DNA from: Enterobacterales bacterium | GTDB taxonomy: Bacteria > Pseudomonadota > Gammaproteobacteria > Enterobacterales > Kangiellaceae | Length of the DNA stretch: 32,817 nucleotides | Reading direction: 5' to 3' | Assembly (NCBI GenBank): GCA_030949565.1 | Contig: JAUZSK010000010.1 | Coordinates: forward strand, 1 to 32,817 | Shown here: piece by piece, positions 1 through 7,311 of the stretch | Position numbering within the stretch: the first letter of the stretch is position 1 | Layout of the letters: every line of letters starts with the position of its first letter | Program-made: the position numbers and the translations under genes | The notes under the pieces: generated by a model | Seen by the model: the letters and a program-made list of their open reading frames with translations, nothing else | The model's database searches: none | What the model was told of the DNA's origin: nothing

Positions 1-2
1 TT

Positions 3-131
3 ACGTCTAAACTTGAAAATATTAAATCAGGACGGTTGGAAATTCCTCATGAGATGTATTCTGAGTTTTCCGTTGAAATTACGTCTGGGCCGTATTTAAA
101 AGTTATAACAATAAAATATTATTTTTCATAA
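3..131 (+). CDS. C-terminal end of an unidentified protein (cut by window edge)
   Basis: An open frame enters from the left edge and ends at TAA 129-131, giving the last 42 residues of a protein that ends in a beta-rich, basic tail (ITSGPYLKVITIKYYFS). No family is recognised. Its position just before Rhs/toxin material would suit a small immunity protein, but that is inference from context only. The frame has no stop before the terminal one and codon use is AT-rich like the toxin region that follows. Confidence 0.4.
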   Translation, partial: TSKLENIKSGRLEIPHEMYSEFSVEITSGPYLKVITIKYYFS

Positions 132-146
132 TTGAAAAAAATTTCC

Positions 147-178
147 CGTAGGTTGGGCTAGTTTTATCAGCCCAACAT
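147..178. repeat. Dispersed CGTAGGTTGGG...CCCAAC hairpin repeat
   Basis: The arms GTTGGGCT (152-159) and AGCCCAAC (169-176) pair perfectly around a 9-nt loop. The leading CCGTAGGTTGG recurs in the repeat at 11624-11660, so this is one copy of a dispersed extragenic repeat. The hairpin could also end transcription of the gene that stops at 131, but no U-run follows it on the plus strand. Confidence 0.45.
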
Positions 179-229
179 CAATGGTTGAATAAAACTCACA
201 TTCCGCGCCAAATCACTTTGCTATATTCA

Positions 230-502
230 GGGTCGGACCTCAGTATCTAATTGAAAGTAAATAATAAAGTGTTAAAATAAGGGCCTAATATGGGCTTAAA
301 GGGCTATTTTTGGACCCTTTTTCATTACTTTAAGGAAGGAAGAAGGAAGCAATCCATTTAGTGGAGGATGATTGTGTTGTAAAAGATGCAATTGGCGCTT
401 ACAGCTGCCTTTTTGATAGCTAAAAGGGGTGTTTAAGTGCTAAAAACAGCAATTAATTATGACTAAAGGTAATAAAAACATATAGTTGCTGAGGTCCGAC
501 CC
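230..502. mobile_element. MITE-like non-coding element with 14-bp perfect terminal inverted repeats
   Basis: GGGTCGGACCTCAG at 230-243 is matched exactly in inverse orientation at 489-502 (CTGAGGTCCGACCC). The 273-bp interior has no credible gene. Ends with a GGTCGGACC core resemble those I associate with elements mobilised by REP-associated Y1 transposases, but no transposase is present, so it would be non-autonomous. No clear target-site duplication was seen. The element directly abuts the remnant reading frame at 505-768. Confidence 0.55.
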
Positions 503-564
503 CGAAAGGGCGCGACGTTTACCGACTTTTTCAGCGAAGGCGCTAGAGCGTTGTTTGTAAATAA

Positions 565-768
565 TGCCATGAGAAACAAACTGGTCATGTTTTGAGCAAT
601 GCGCGCATTCCAGTTCATTTTGATGATAATCAAGAAGAAAAGGGTAAAGGCATTAATGGTGCAAAAATCGGGATAAAATCGTTTCATCTGGGCATTAAAC
701 AAAAAACACCAAACGGACTTCAAGAGAAATTTAGAAATTCTGTGGGGAAATTCACATTCCCAGAATAG
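565..768 (+). pseudogene. Remnant of a displaced protein C-terminus
   Basis: A 67-codon open frame follows a stop at 562-564 and ends at TAG 766-768. It has no good start codon or ribosome site. The peptide (QTGHVLSNARIPVHFDDN, then KGINGAKIGIKSFHLG and KFRNSVGKFTFPE) looks like real protein in composition. A second open stretch in another frame (TFTDFFSEGARALFVNNAM, about 513-570) lies directly upstream, which suggests one coding sequence broken by a frameshift. Lying between a MITE and an Rhs fragment, it may be the tail of an older displaced Rhs toxin. The family is not identified. Confidence 0.3.
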
Positions 769-850
769 CGTTATAAGGATGTGGTATGATTAGGATGCTA
801 ATTTGGTTGGAAAGTGACCAATTCTACGGCAGTAAATTGGTAATTAACAT

Positions 851-935
851 TACAAAAAGTCCTTAAACTTCTCGGTTTTGTAAGACATTGCCCTGAGTCT
901 TTGCAAGATCTAGCTCATAGAGTGGGTGCCTGATA
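851..935. repeat. Direct repeat copy A, upstream of the Rhs toxin cassette
   Basis: This stretch matches 2710-2794 in the same orientation. It includes an identical 18-bp core (CGGTTTTGTAAGACATTG at 873-890 and 2732-2749), shared TACAAAAA at the start, GTCTTTG and ATAGAGT blocks, and GCCTG...GATA at the end. It runs straight into the first codons of the Rhs fragment, so the Rhs gene appears to have been cut at this repeat. Confidence 0.55.
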
Positions 936-2203
936 GCTACCTTCACCGCGACCGACTAGGCTCCATGATTGGCAGCTTTGATGAGCAGGGCAATCTACGG
1001 CAACACCACAGTTATGATCCCTTCGGCAAGCCGCGAGATGGGCGATTAAGGGATAATTTTACCTATAACTTAACCAGCAATGCTCTCAGTCAGCCTATCG
1101 GTGCAAATATCCTCGGCGCAGAGACCACCAACCGCGGCTTTACCGATCATGAACATTTAGACGATGCACAGTTGATCCATATGAATGGACGGGTGTATGA
1201 TTACAACCTCGGAAGATTCTTGAGTGTCGATCCCTTTATACAAGCACCGGGTAATTCACAGTCAATGAACCCTTATTCATACATTATGAATAACCCATTG
1301 GCGGGGACGGATCCGAGTGGATACGCCGCAGATATAGACCAAGACAAATTAGAAGTCAAAGTTACGAGCCAATCAAGAACCCGTAGTGCGCCAACAGGCT
1401 CAAGAATAAAAAGAGATACCTCTCGAACCATCACCGCGACGGTAACCGATGAGAGTGGAAAGTCGAGTAATTATGTCTACACGGCAGCACGCAATGGGAG
1501 TGAAAGGGCTTTCAAAATAACGCCGAAAACATTAAAGCTGGATAATACGGATTTAGGTTCAAAAGGGCAGGTGGGTGTTGGCTCCAGTCAGAATAGTTTT
1601 GGAAGTGGTGGTTGTCCTGAAAATCTGGAATGCGCTGGTGGGGGAGCTGAAACTGTAGACGCTTCTAATGGTTGTTTTGATAATGGTGAGTCGTGTTATG
1701 CCAGGCTTCAAAGTAAAGCTAAGCCTGTCCCATTTATTACTGATACGGATATAGAGTCTCTTATTGATGCCCAGATAAAGAGAGTTAGGGAGGCGGGTGT
1801 TGGTTCTCAAAGCCGAGGTGCGTGGATTGTTTCTGGTGAATTTCAGGACTGTTTTTTCTTTTGTTTCAATAAAGAAGCTTTAATTTTGTCTCAAGTCATA
1901 ATAACCTCGGGTGGTATCATGCCGACACCTAACGATGGTTATTTTGGTAAAATAGACAATGGTATAGAAAGAATTGATTCGTTTTTGGTAAAAATCACCC
2001 TCGACATTAGCTCAAATAGAACAAAACTTTATAATCCGAATGTGGCATCAAATTGGAAATCAAATGTTAATTCTGCTTTAGCTGATGCGCGTGCATCAGG
2101 GATCACCAGAATAATGATTGACCCAAGAACGAATACAATCTATAGATTTAATACAGATGGTAGAACCGCTATTATAAATAATAAATTTTATGAAAAGGAT
2201 TAA
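926..2203 (+). CDS. Orphan Rhs C-terminal fragment with polymorphic toxin tip
   Basis: Residues 1-133 are the end of the Rhs core: YLHRDRLGS opening, HHSYDPFGK, GFTDHEHLDD, HMNGRVYDYNLGRFLSVDP, then NPYSYIMNNPLAGTDPSGY, the DPxG junction after which Rhs proteins carry a variable toxin. Residues 134-425 share nothing obvious with a known toxin family and end in a charged tail (RIMIDPRTNTIYRFNTDG, FYEKD). The frame starts with GTG 926; an in-frame TAG at 911 and repeat A close the upstream side, so the large N-terminal cage is missing. It may be a silent donor cassette that recombines onto a full Rhs gene elsewhere, or a simple truncation. The immunity gene overlaps or abuts its 3' end. Toxin role is by family analogy; activity is unknown. 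Confidence 0.8.
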   Translation: MPDSYLHRDRLGSMIGSFDEQGNLRQHHSYDPFGKPRDGRLRDNFTYNLTSNALSQPIGANILGAETTNRGFTDHEHLDDAQLIHMNGRVYDYNLGRFLSVDPFIQAPGNSQSMNPYSYIMNNPLAGTDPSGYAADIDQDKLEVKVTSQSRTRSAPTGSRIKRDTSRTITATVTDESGKSSNYVYTAARNGSERAFKITPKTLKLDNTDLGSKGQVGVGSSQNSFGSGGCPENLECAGGGAETVDASNGCFDNGESCYARLQSKAKPVPFITDTDIESLIDAQIKRVREAGVGSQSRGAWIVSGEFQDCFFFCFNKEALILSQVIITSGGIMPTPNDGYFGKIDNGIERIDSFLVKITLDISSNRTKLYNPNVASNWKSNVNSALADARASGITRIMIDPRTNTIYRFNTDGRTAIINNKFYEKD

Positions 2204-2210
2204 ACCATAT

Positions 2211-2630
2211 ATGTACCATACAAAACGAATACTTTTTTTTATTTTTTTAATTTTTTATCTCACTAGTTGCAAAGATAAGAACATTGTCGAATATGAGAGG
2301 GTTTCAATGATTAATCTAATTTCTAATTTAGCAGAATTTGAAGGAAAAAAAATAGAATTTTCAGGATACTATGCGAACATCGGTTATGATGGTCCAATTA
2401 TGTTCTATTCCAAAGATATGATGAAAGCTCATTCAGGGGTGGATGGCATTTTAATAGAGCTGGAGTCTATCAATAAATTAACTGATGCCTCAAAGTGTGA
2501 AGGAAAGAGAATCGAAATACGGGGAATACTGAAAAAAACTCCGATCATTCCGACAAAAAACAATGTTATTTTGACTAAAGTGACTCGGTTTAGAGATGTT
2601 GAGAGTGATTTGAAATGTGATAAGCACTAA
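2211..2630 (+). CDS. Putative immunity lipoprotein for the Rhs toxin
   Basis: The first ATG in frame is at 2190, inside the toxin gene, but ATG 2211 has AAAAGGA about 11 bases upstream. From 2211 the protein also begins with a textbook lipoprotein signal (MYHTKRILFFIFLIFYLTSC, lipidated Cys20), so 2211 is preferred. The mature part resembles small OB-like lipoproteins: a NLISNLAEFEGKKIEFSGYY opening, FYSKDMM, a GILIELE strand, and CEGKRIEIRGILKK. Position directly after a toxin tip and export to the envelope argue for cognate immunity acting in the periplasm, which would imply a periplasm-acting toxin. That is inference; no immunity family was recognised. Confidence 0.65.
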   Translation: MYHTKRILFFIFLIFYLTSCKDKNIVEYERVSMINLISNLAEFEGKKIEFSGYYANIGYDGPIMFYSKDMMKAHSGVDGILIELESINKLTDASKCEGKRIEIRGILKKTPIIPTKNNVILTKVTRFRDVESDLKCDKH

Positions 2631-2660
2631 CCGAAAAACATGAAAAATAATGAAAAATAA

Positions 2661-2794
2661 TGGACAGGCATCTTTGAGATATCTCGCACACCAAGTCGGG
2701 TTGTTCTCTTACAAAAATTCTTTGATTTTTACGGTTTTGTAAGACATTGACCCGTGTCTTTGTAGGAAATTGACTATAGAGTGCCTGTCTGATA
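2661..2794. repeat. Repeat copy B, MITE-like, downstream of the toxin-immunity cassette
   Basis: A non-coding 134-bp unit starts with TGGACAGGCA and ends with TGCCTGTCTGATA, giving an 8-bp inverted pair (GACAGGCA 2663-2670, TGCCTGTC 2782-2789). Its right part, 2710-2794, is the direct-repeat partner of 851-935. Copy A lacks the left inverted end, so B looks like the complete version. No coding capacity is credible here. Confidence 0.5.
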
Positions 2795-2909
2795 TCGTTC
2801 GCGGAAATATCTATAATTCTCACATAAAGATCTATAGACAAGACTAACATTGCACTCAAGTGTACACCAATGTACACTTTAATTTCTTAGAAGACCAATT
2901 TAGGGTTCC

Positions 2910-3148
2910 ATGATAATGCTTAAAATTAATTTTACTGAGTTCAGGAAAAATGCATCACTCATTTTCTCTTCGGTTGAACAAGGGGAAACGGTACATGTTT
3001 TACGCCATGGAAAAAAATAGCCGAAATAACCCCTATCGACAAAGCAAGCCAAAGCTTACCTTCTTGGAAGAAAAAAAGAGTAAGGCTCACTCTACAGGGA
3101 GAAGAACTATCCAAGACCATTATTGATGAACGAGAATATTCTGAATGA
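2910..3148 (+). pseudogene. Phd/YefM-like antitoxin, frameshifted
   Basis: Frame one reads MLKINFTEFRKNASLIF, SSVEQGETVHVLRHGKK and then stops. Shifting by one base after the A7 run (3011-3017) continues IAEITPIDKASQSLPSWKKK through LSKTIIDEREYSE to a TGA that overlaps the toxin ATG (ATGA, 3145-3148). The restored 79-residue product has the Phd/YefM layout: an N-terminal DNA-binding strand-helix unit with the (E)xGExVxVxRxGKxIAEI pattern and a toxin-binding tail. One missing A in what should be A8 explains the break. It should repress its own operon and neutralise the PIN toxin. Sequencing error, true loss, or transcriptional slippage at the A-run are all possible. Start may be 2910 or 2916. 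Confidence 0.7.
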
Positions 3149-3561
3149 AACTATTTTTTGACTCATCGTCATACATTAAAAAATTTATTGAAGAGCCCGG
3201 CAGCAGAGAAATAGACGATTTATTGCAGAAAGCATCAACGCTGGCTCTAAGTATTATCTGCTTACCTGAGATAATGTCGGCGTTAAACAGAAAGGTTAGA
3301 GAAGGAAGCCTGACAGAAAACGGTTATCAGAGTGTAAAACAGCAAATTATAGAGGACATACATGATATTCAAATGATAAATCTTGTACCCGAGGTAGTTG
3401 AAAATTCTATTAAGCTACTAGAAAATAAAAAATTGCGTTCTTTGGAGGCCTTACATATAACTTGTGCTTTAACATGGAATACAGATTTATTTATTTCATC
3501 TGATAAACGGCAAATTATTGCTGCTGAGAATTCAGGTTTAAAAGTTCATCTGGTTGTATAA
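3145..3561 (+). CDS. vapC: PIN-domain ribonuclease toxin, VapC family
   Basis: A 138-residue PIN domain. Acidic residues lie where the metal-binding site is expected: Asp6 (FFDSSSYIKKF), Glu42 (CLPEIMSALNR), the LRSLEALHI segment with Glu101, and Asp120 (FISSDKRQ). Most family members carry Asp in the third position (RALDALHLA), so Glu101 is a conservative change. VapC toxins cleave tRNA or rRNA when freed from their antitoxin. The ATG overlaps the antitoxin stop by four bases, the usual translational coupling of these pairs. If the antitoxin is truly broken, an intact toxin without partner would be harmful, which argues that the antitoxin lesion is an artefact or that the toxin is weak. Confidence 0.8.
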   Translation: MKLFFDSSSYIKKFIEEPGSREIDDLLQKASTLALSIICLPEIMSALNRKVREGSLTENGYQSVKQQIIEDIHDIQMINLVPEVVENSIKLLENKKLRSLEALHITCALTWNTDLFISSDKRQIIAAENSGLKVHLVV

Positions 3562-3727
3562 CTTGAATATCAAGTTATTTTATCCGAAAAGATGAAGGCT
3601 TAACTTTTAGTGAGAACTCAAAGCTGAACCTCAAATATAAACGCTCGCCGAATAATAATTTACCCCTTGTTATTTATCCCTTGTTCAAATTGTATTGAAT
3701 TGATTAATTATTACGCCTTATAATTTC

Positions 3728-3759
3728 GTTCAATATTTAATTTTTAAAGAATATTGAAC
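3728..3759. promoter_or_regulatory. 10-bp perfect inverted repeat upstream of the small lipoprotein gene
   Basis: GTTCAATATT (3728-3737) and AATATTGAAC (3750-3759) are exact inverse copies 12 bases apart, centred about 70 bp before the lipoprotein ATG at 3812. The AT-rich spacer and the lack of a T-run make a dyad operator more likely than a terminator for vapC. The binding protein is unknown. Confidence 0.3.
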
Positions 3760-3811
3760 TAAATCTGAGTTTATTCGTCCCATTTAAACCAGCCACATTT
3801 TAGGTACAACC

Positions 3812-4036
3812 ATGAAAAAACTAATCTCAATTGTTTTGTTTTCATTTATTTTTGTGGGTTGCAGTAATAAACAACTGTATCAAGCGGGGCAAGACTATCA
3901 AACTAGTTTATGTGTTGAACAATCTGCATCGCAGCAAAAACATAATACCTGTTTTGAAACTAATAAAAAAACTTACCAAGAATACGACAAAGAGCGTAAA
4001 GAGACTATCAAGAAACACCCCTTATCAAGCCTCTAA
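3812..4036 (+). CDS. Small lipoprotein of unknown function
   Basis: A 74-residue protein with a lipoprotein signal ending in FVGC (lipidated Cys17), then a short hydrophilic region with two further cysteines (SLCVEQ and NTCFET) that could form a disulfide, and a Lys/Glu-rich helical tail. An AGG lies ahead of the ATG. Overlapping frames are shadows: only this frame has a signal sequence. It converges on the MarC gene with 18 bases between stops. The function is not recognised. Confidence 0.7.
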   Translation: MKKLISIVLFSFIFVGCSNKQLYQAGQDYQTSLCVEQSASQQKHNTCFETNKKTYQEYDKERKETIKKHPLSSL

Positions 4037-4054
4037 TTCCATCTTCCACATCAG

Positions 4055-4714
4055 CTAACCAAAGGCACCTTTTATACCATCAAAGACATACTGTGTGGCG
4101 AGCGCAGCGAGCAACACCCCAAGTATTCGAGTGATCGCATTAGCAACGGTTTGCCCTAACCAATCAATAATTTTAGTCGCGGCCAGAAGTACAAAAATGG
4201 TCGCCAGCAGTACGGCTAACATGGAAGCGATGACGATGCTTTGAGCGTGTATCTCACCGCTATTGTGACTCATCAATAACATAATATAGGCAATACTTCC
4301 CGGCCCAGCTAAAAAAGGGATAGCCATTGGAAAAATGGAGATATCATCAAACTCATGGTCAATGTTTGGCTTGCTTTCACTCACCTGCGTATGTTCGTGG
4401 GAAAATTCTTGTGAGGTTTTTGCCCGTCGCTCACTACGTTTTTCAAATACCATATCCAGCGCAATTAAAAATAGTAAAACGCCGCCCGCCGTTTTAAAAG
4501 CATTTAAACTGATGCCTAGGGCTTGCAATAATGCATTACCAATAAAAGCAAATAGTAGTAGTATGATAGCGCCGGTTAAGGTGGCCTTTAAAATCATGTT
4601 TCGTTTAAATTGAGCCGACGCACCTTCAGTCATTACTGCGAAAATAGGGGCGATGCCTAAAGGATCAATCACCACAAAAAAGGTGACAAAACTACTGATA
4701 AAAAGCTCGTACAT
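4055..4714 (-). CDS. MarC family integral membrane protein
   Basis: A 219-residue polytopic inner-membrane protein. The opening (FVTFFVVIDPLGIAPIF) and the AGGVLLFLIALDMVF segment are characteristic of the MarC/YchE/YhgN family, as is FPMAIPFLAGPGSIAYIMLL after the central loop. About six membrane segments are visible, with a charged cytoplasmic loop (residues about 88-125) between segments 3 and 4. Family members have no agreed substrate; the old link to multiple antibiotic resistance was not supported. A GAGGAAC ribosome site precedes the ATG. The gene appears to be a single transcription unit, not linked to its neighbours. Confidence 0.88.
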   Translation of the reverse strand: MYELFISSFVTFFVVIDPLGIAPIFAVMTEGASAQFKRNMILKATLTGAIILLLFAFIGNALLQALGISLNAFKTAGGVLLFLIALDMVFEKRSERRAKTSQEFSHEHTQVSESKPNIDHEFDDISIFPMAIPFLAGPGSIAYIMLLMSHNSGEIHAQSIVIASMLAVLLATIFVLLAATKIIDWLGQTVANAITRILGVLLAALATQYVFDGIKGAFG

Positions 4715-4848
4715 TGCTTGTTCCTCTTTATAAAATTTTTATCGAATTATTAACCTTGTCAGACACATTCCCTTATTCTGATAATTCATCATAATTTAAT
4801 TAGAAATAAAATAAAAGCAAACTCATTAAATCCTCAGAAAAACCCCAT

Positions 4849-5363
4849 TTAGTTTTTGACTTCAATAAGATACTGGTTAATCGCCTGATTGGATGTTAGC
4901 TGATGTTTTGTGCCTTGAAATGCATTAAATAATTTTTGATGTGATCGCTTTGAAAACTCGTCATCGCGGATTTCATAATCTTTAATCCAATTGATCAGCA
5001 ATTCAAGATTGGCATCTTGCGCTTGTTTAGATTTATATTTATGCGGCTCCCAAGGACGGGAGTTGCAGTTATCAATGCAGTCTTGCACGGATGAATTTAT
5101 AAATAGCATTTTGTTGGCTTTATCATTAAGTAATGCCAATAAATCGGCGTAGCAACCTTCAATAACCCAGCGTTTATTTTTGGTGCAAAAAGGTTTCAAT
5201 CACCTGTTGGCTCTGTTCTAACCCAGCTCGCGTAGGCGGTTGAGTATCAAGCCACGCTAAAGTATCGAGATCAAGATGTGTTGCTTGATAATGCTGTGCG
5301 AGTTTTTGGGCTAAACGACTTTTTCCTGCACCAGAGTTTCCAAAAAATAACGATCTGTGTCAT
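4849..5363 (-). pseudogene. P-loop (shikimate/adenylate-kinase-like) ATPase, two frameshifts
   Basis: Three reading frames in a row give one recognisable small ATPase. MTQIVIF is followed, after the six-base run at 5342-5347, by GNSGAGKSRLAQKL (Walker A), THLDLDTLAWLDTQPPTRAG and VIETFLHQ. After the run at 5177-5181 it continues NKRWVIEGCYADLLALLND, RPWEPHKY, and QDANLELLINWIKDY to the end at 4849. Restored length is about 170 residues, normal for this proteobacterial family of predicted nucleotide-binding proteins. Each break is fixed by removing one base (or adding two). An alternative downstream start could give only the C-terminal 116 residues, which lack the Walker A and would be inactive. 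Confidence 0.75.
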
Positions 5364-5400
5364 GGCTACTCATTCCCTTAGATGCAAAAGATTTACTATC

Positions 5401-6669
5401 TTATAAAATCTTAATTGCCGACAAAGTTAAATCATCCTGCAACTCATTAAGACCATTGAAAGTTAGTAACGCTTGTTCTACTTCTTCCACTAGCTGTTGC
5501 GGATTATCTGAAGCTGACCTTAGGGTTTCAACTAAGCGCTGCTCGCCAAAGTCCTCTCCTTTTAAGCTGCGAGTTTCAAGCACAACATCGGTATAGATAA
5601 ACAAAATATCTTGTGGTTCTAATTTAAACTCCTTAAACTGCCACTGATAGTCTTGTAGAACACCAATAGGTATCCCTTTTGATTCATCCAGCACAATCAC
5701 TTGTTCTCCTCGTTTAACATAGGCATTAGGGTGCCCGGCTGAAACATATTTTAAAATACCGCTATCGCTCTTATAAGAAAAGAGCATGGCGGTCACAAAT
5801 TTACCGCGATCGCGACGAGTAAAAAAGTGCTTATTTAAATAGGTAGCGGCTTTTGCTGGTGTGGCTTCTTGATCGGTTGGAAATGTACGCAAAATAGCAT
5901 CAACCATCGCAGCTTCCACGGTCGCACTAGGACCATGGCCGGTCACGTCAGCTATGATACCTCCCCAGTTCGGCCGGTTTGTTGTATTTTGATCCTGACC
6001 CAATGGAAAAAGATCTAAATAATCACCTCCAGCCTCTTTGTAAGACTTAAAAGTAAAAGCGATTTCAGTGCCTTCAATTTTAAGATCCTTGCGTGGAAGT
6101 AAAAGCGATTGTAAACGAGAAATTTCGTGAAGTTCTTCATCAATCCATGAACGAGCATAATCCAATTGGCGCTTTTGTTCACTACGCAGAATATTTGTTA
6201 AAGCATAATTGAGCAACAAGGATAATTTGGTTAGATCTCGCTCAGCTTTGTTATCTTGGTTGGTCTGTCGCTGTTGGTCAAATATAATAACCCAACGTTC
6301 AATGGTTCCTTTGATCCAGATTGGAATCACTTGAGCAACGTCAAAGGCTTTAGATTCTACTTCAAATAACTCTGGGCAATTATTTTGTGTCACGCTAAAA
6401 GGGGAGGATTGAAGTTTCCAATCTTCAATAAAGGCACCCTCTATTTTTGAAAACTTAGGGCTGCCCTTTAACATTTCCTCTGCCGTATAAATAGGGCATT
6501 GATTATCATCACAGGAGCCGGTTATTTGAAAACAACCTCGGGGAAGCTTATAGCTTGTAATCATGGCAATTTTAAAATGATTAATTTCGGTTTTTACAAC
6601 CTCATACAACACCGATAAAGGGTTGTCGTAGGTCGCATCTTTACTGAGATTGACAAGCAGTGGTATCAA
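5401..6669 (-). CDS. PP2C-type (SpoIIE/RsbU-like) serine phosphatase with N-terminal sensor region
   Basis: A 422-residue protein, last gene of the mla operon, 3 bases after mlaC. Residues about 10-165 look like a GAF-type sensor, 165-190 a signalling helix, and 200-422 a SpoIIE-type PP2C domain. Metal-binding acidic residues are visible at Asp216 (AGGDYLDLF), Asp241 (IADVTGHG), Asp361 (IYTD) and Asp412/413 (QDDLTL), with SAGHPNAYV in between. The usual TDG is TDV here (361-363), an uncommon change beside a metal ligand. Such phosphatases remove phosphate from a STAS antagonist to reset a partner switch; the cognate STAS protein and kinase are at the other end of this same operon. The sensor ligand is unknown. 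Confidence 0.85.
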   Translation of the reverse strand: MIPLLVNLSKDATYDNPLSVLYEVVKTEINHFKIAMITSYKLPRGCFQITGSCDDNQCPIYTAEEMLKGSPKFSKIEGAFIEDWKLQSSPFSVTQNNCPELFEVESKAFDVAQVIPIWIKGTIERWVIIFDQQRQTNQDNKAERDLTKLSLLLNYALTNILRSEQKRQLDYARSWIDEELHEISRLQSLLLPRKDLKIEGTEIAFTFKSYKEAGGDYLDLFPLGQDQNTTNRPNWGGIIADVTGHGPSATVEAAMVDAILRTFPTDQEATPAKAATYLNKHFFTRRDRGKFVTAMLFSYKSDSGILKYVSAGHPNAYVKRGEQVIVLDESKGIPIGVLQDYQWQFKEFKLEPQDILFIYTDVVLETRSLKGEDFGEQRLVETLRSASDNPQQLVEEVEQALLTFNGLNELQDDLTLSAIKIL

Positions 6670-6672
6670 AGT

Positions 6673-7263
6673 TTAGCCCTTTGTCTTAGACTGACTTTTA
6701 GTCATATCATCTAACAACCCTTGCATACCTTTTTTCTTAAGTGTCTTAGAGTAGTTGTTTTTGTAGGTTGTAACTATGGAGATCCCTTCTGGAATAAAGT
6801 CATATATTTTCCAAGTATCGCCGTTTTTAATCAGTCGATAACGCACAGGAATAGTTTTGTCAGAAGTTTTGATCTTAGTATCAACGATAGCATAGGTATT
6901 TTTTTTGGTCTGTTTTATTTGCTCTTTCGTAAAAAGCACCTTCTCATTATTGTAGTTTTTTAATAATGAAAAATAAGTGTCTGTCATTATGTTTAAAAAT
7001 AATTTTTTAAATTGAGTTTTTTGTTCTTCGGTAGCTTTTTTCCAATTTTTAGAAACCACCCTTCTTGATAGACTATTAAAATCGATTTCTTCAGATAGTA
7101 CGATGGATAAGGCTTGTTTTTTAGCCGTATCATCCATTACTTTATCCGCTGCGACTTCAATCAATCGATTAACCGCTATCTCTAAAGTCTGTGTCGGAGT
7201 GGCAGCCTGAATTGTATTAGTAAAAAACAAAAGGGCTAGGGCAAAAAGGAATGTATTTCTCAT
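6673..7263 (-). CDS. mlaC: MlaC periplasmic phospholipid-binding protein
   Basis: A 196-residue protein with a signal peptide cleaved near IQAA. The MlaC/Ttg2D layout is clear: a helical N-terminal half (RLIEVAADKVMDD, EEIDFNSLSRRVVSKNWKKAT, LFLNIMTDTYFSLL), then a beta sheet (YAIVDTKIKTSDKTIPVRYRL, GDTWKIYDFIPEGISIVTTYKN). MlaC shuttles phospholipids across the periplasm between the outer-membrane MlaA site and the inner-membrane MlaFEDB complex. It is slightly shorter than the E. coli protein. It lies 48 bases after mlaD, the widest gap in the operon, so its level could be tuned separately. Confidence 0.93.
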   Translation of the reverse strand: MRNTFLFALALLFFTNTIQAATPTQTLEIAVNRLIEVAADKVMDDTAKKQALSIVLSEEIDFNSLSRRVVSKNWKKATEEQKTQFKKLFLNIMTDTYFSLLKNYNNEKVLFTKEQIKQTKKNTYAIVDTKIKTSDKTIPVRYRLIKNGDTWKIYDFIPEGISIVTTYKNNYSKTLKKKGMQGLLDDMTKSQSKTKG

Positions 7264-7311
7264 TATAGTATCCTGCTATTGATAAATAAGTTGGTCTATT
7301 GACGCCTAAGT

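Noticed and set aside
463..723. 86-codon minus-strand frame near the left end
   Set aside because: It covers the end of the MITE and the antisense of the plus-strand remnant; no ribosome site and low-complexity hydrophobic composition.
2590..2877. 95-codon minus-strand frame after the immunity gene
   Set aside because: It lies across repeat B, which has matched ends and a direct-repeat partner; coding is not supported.
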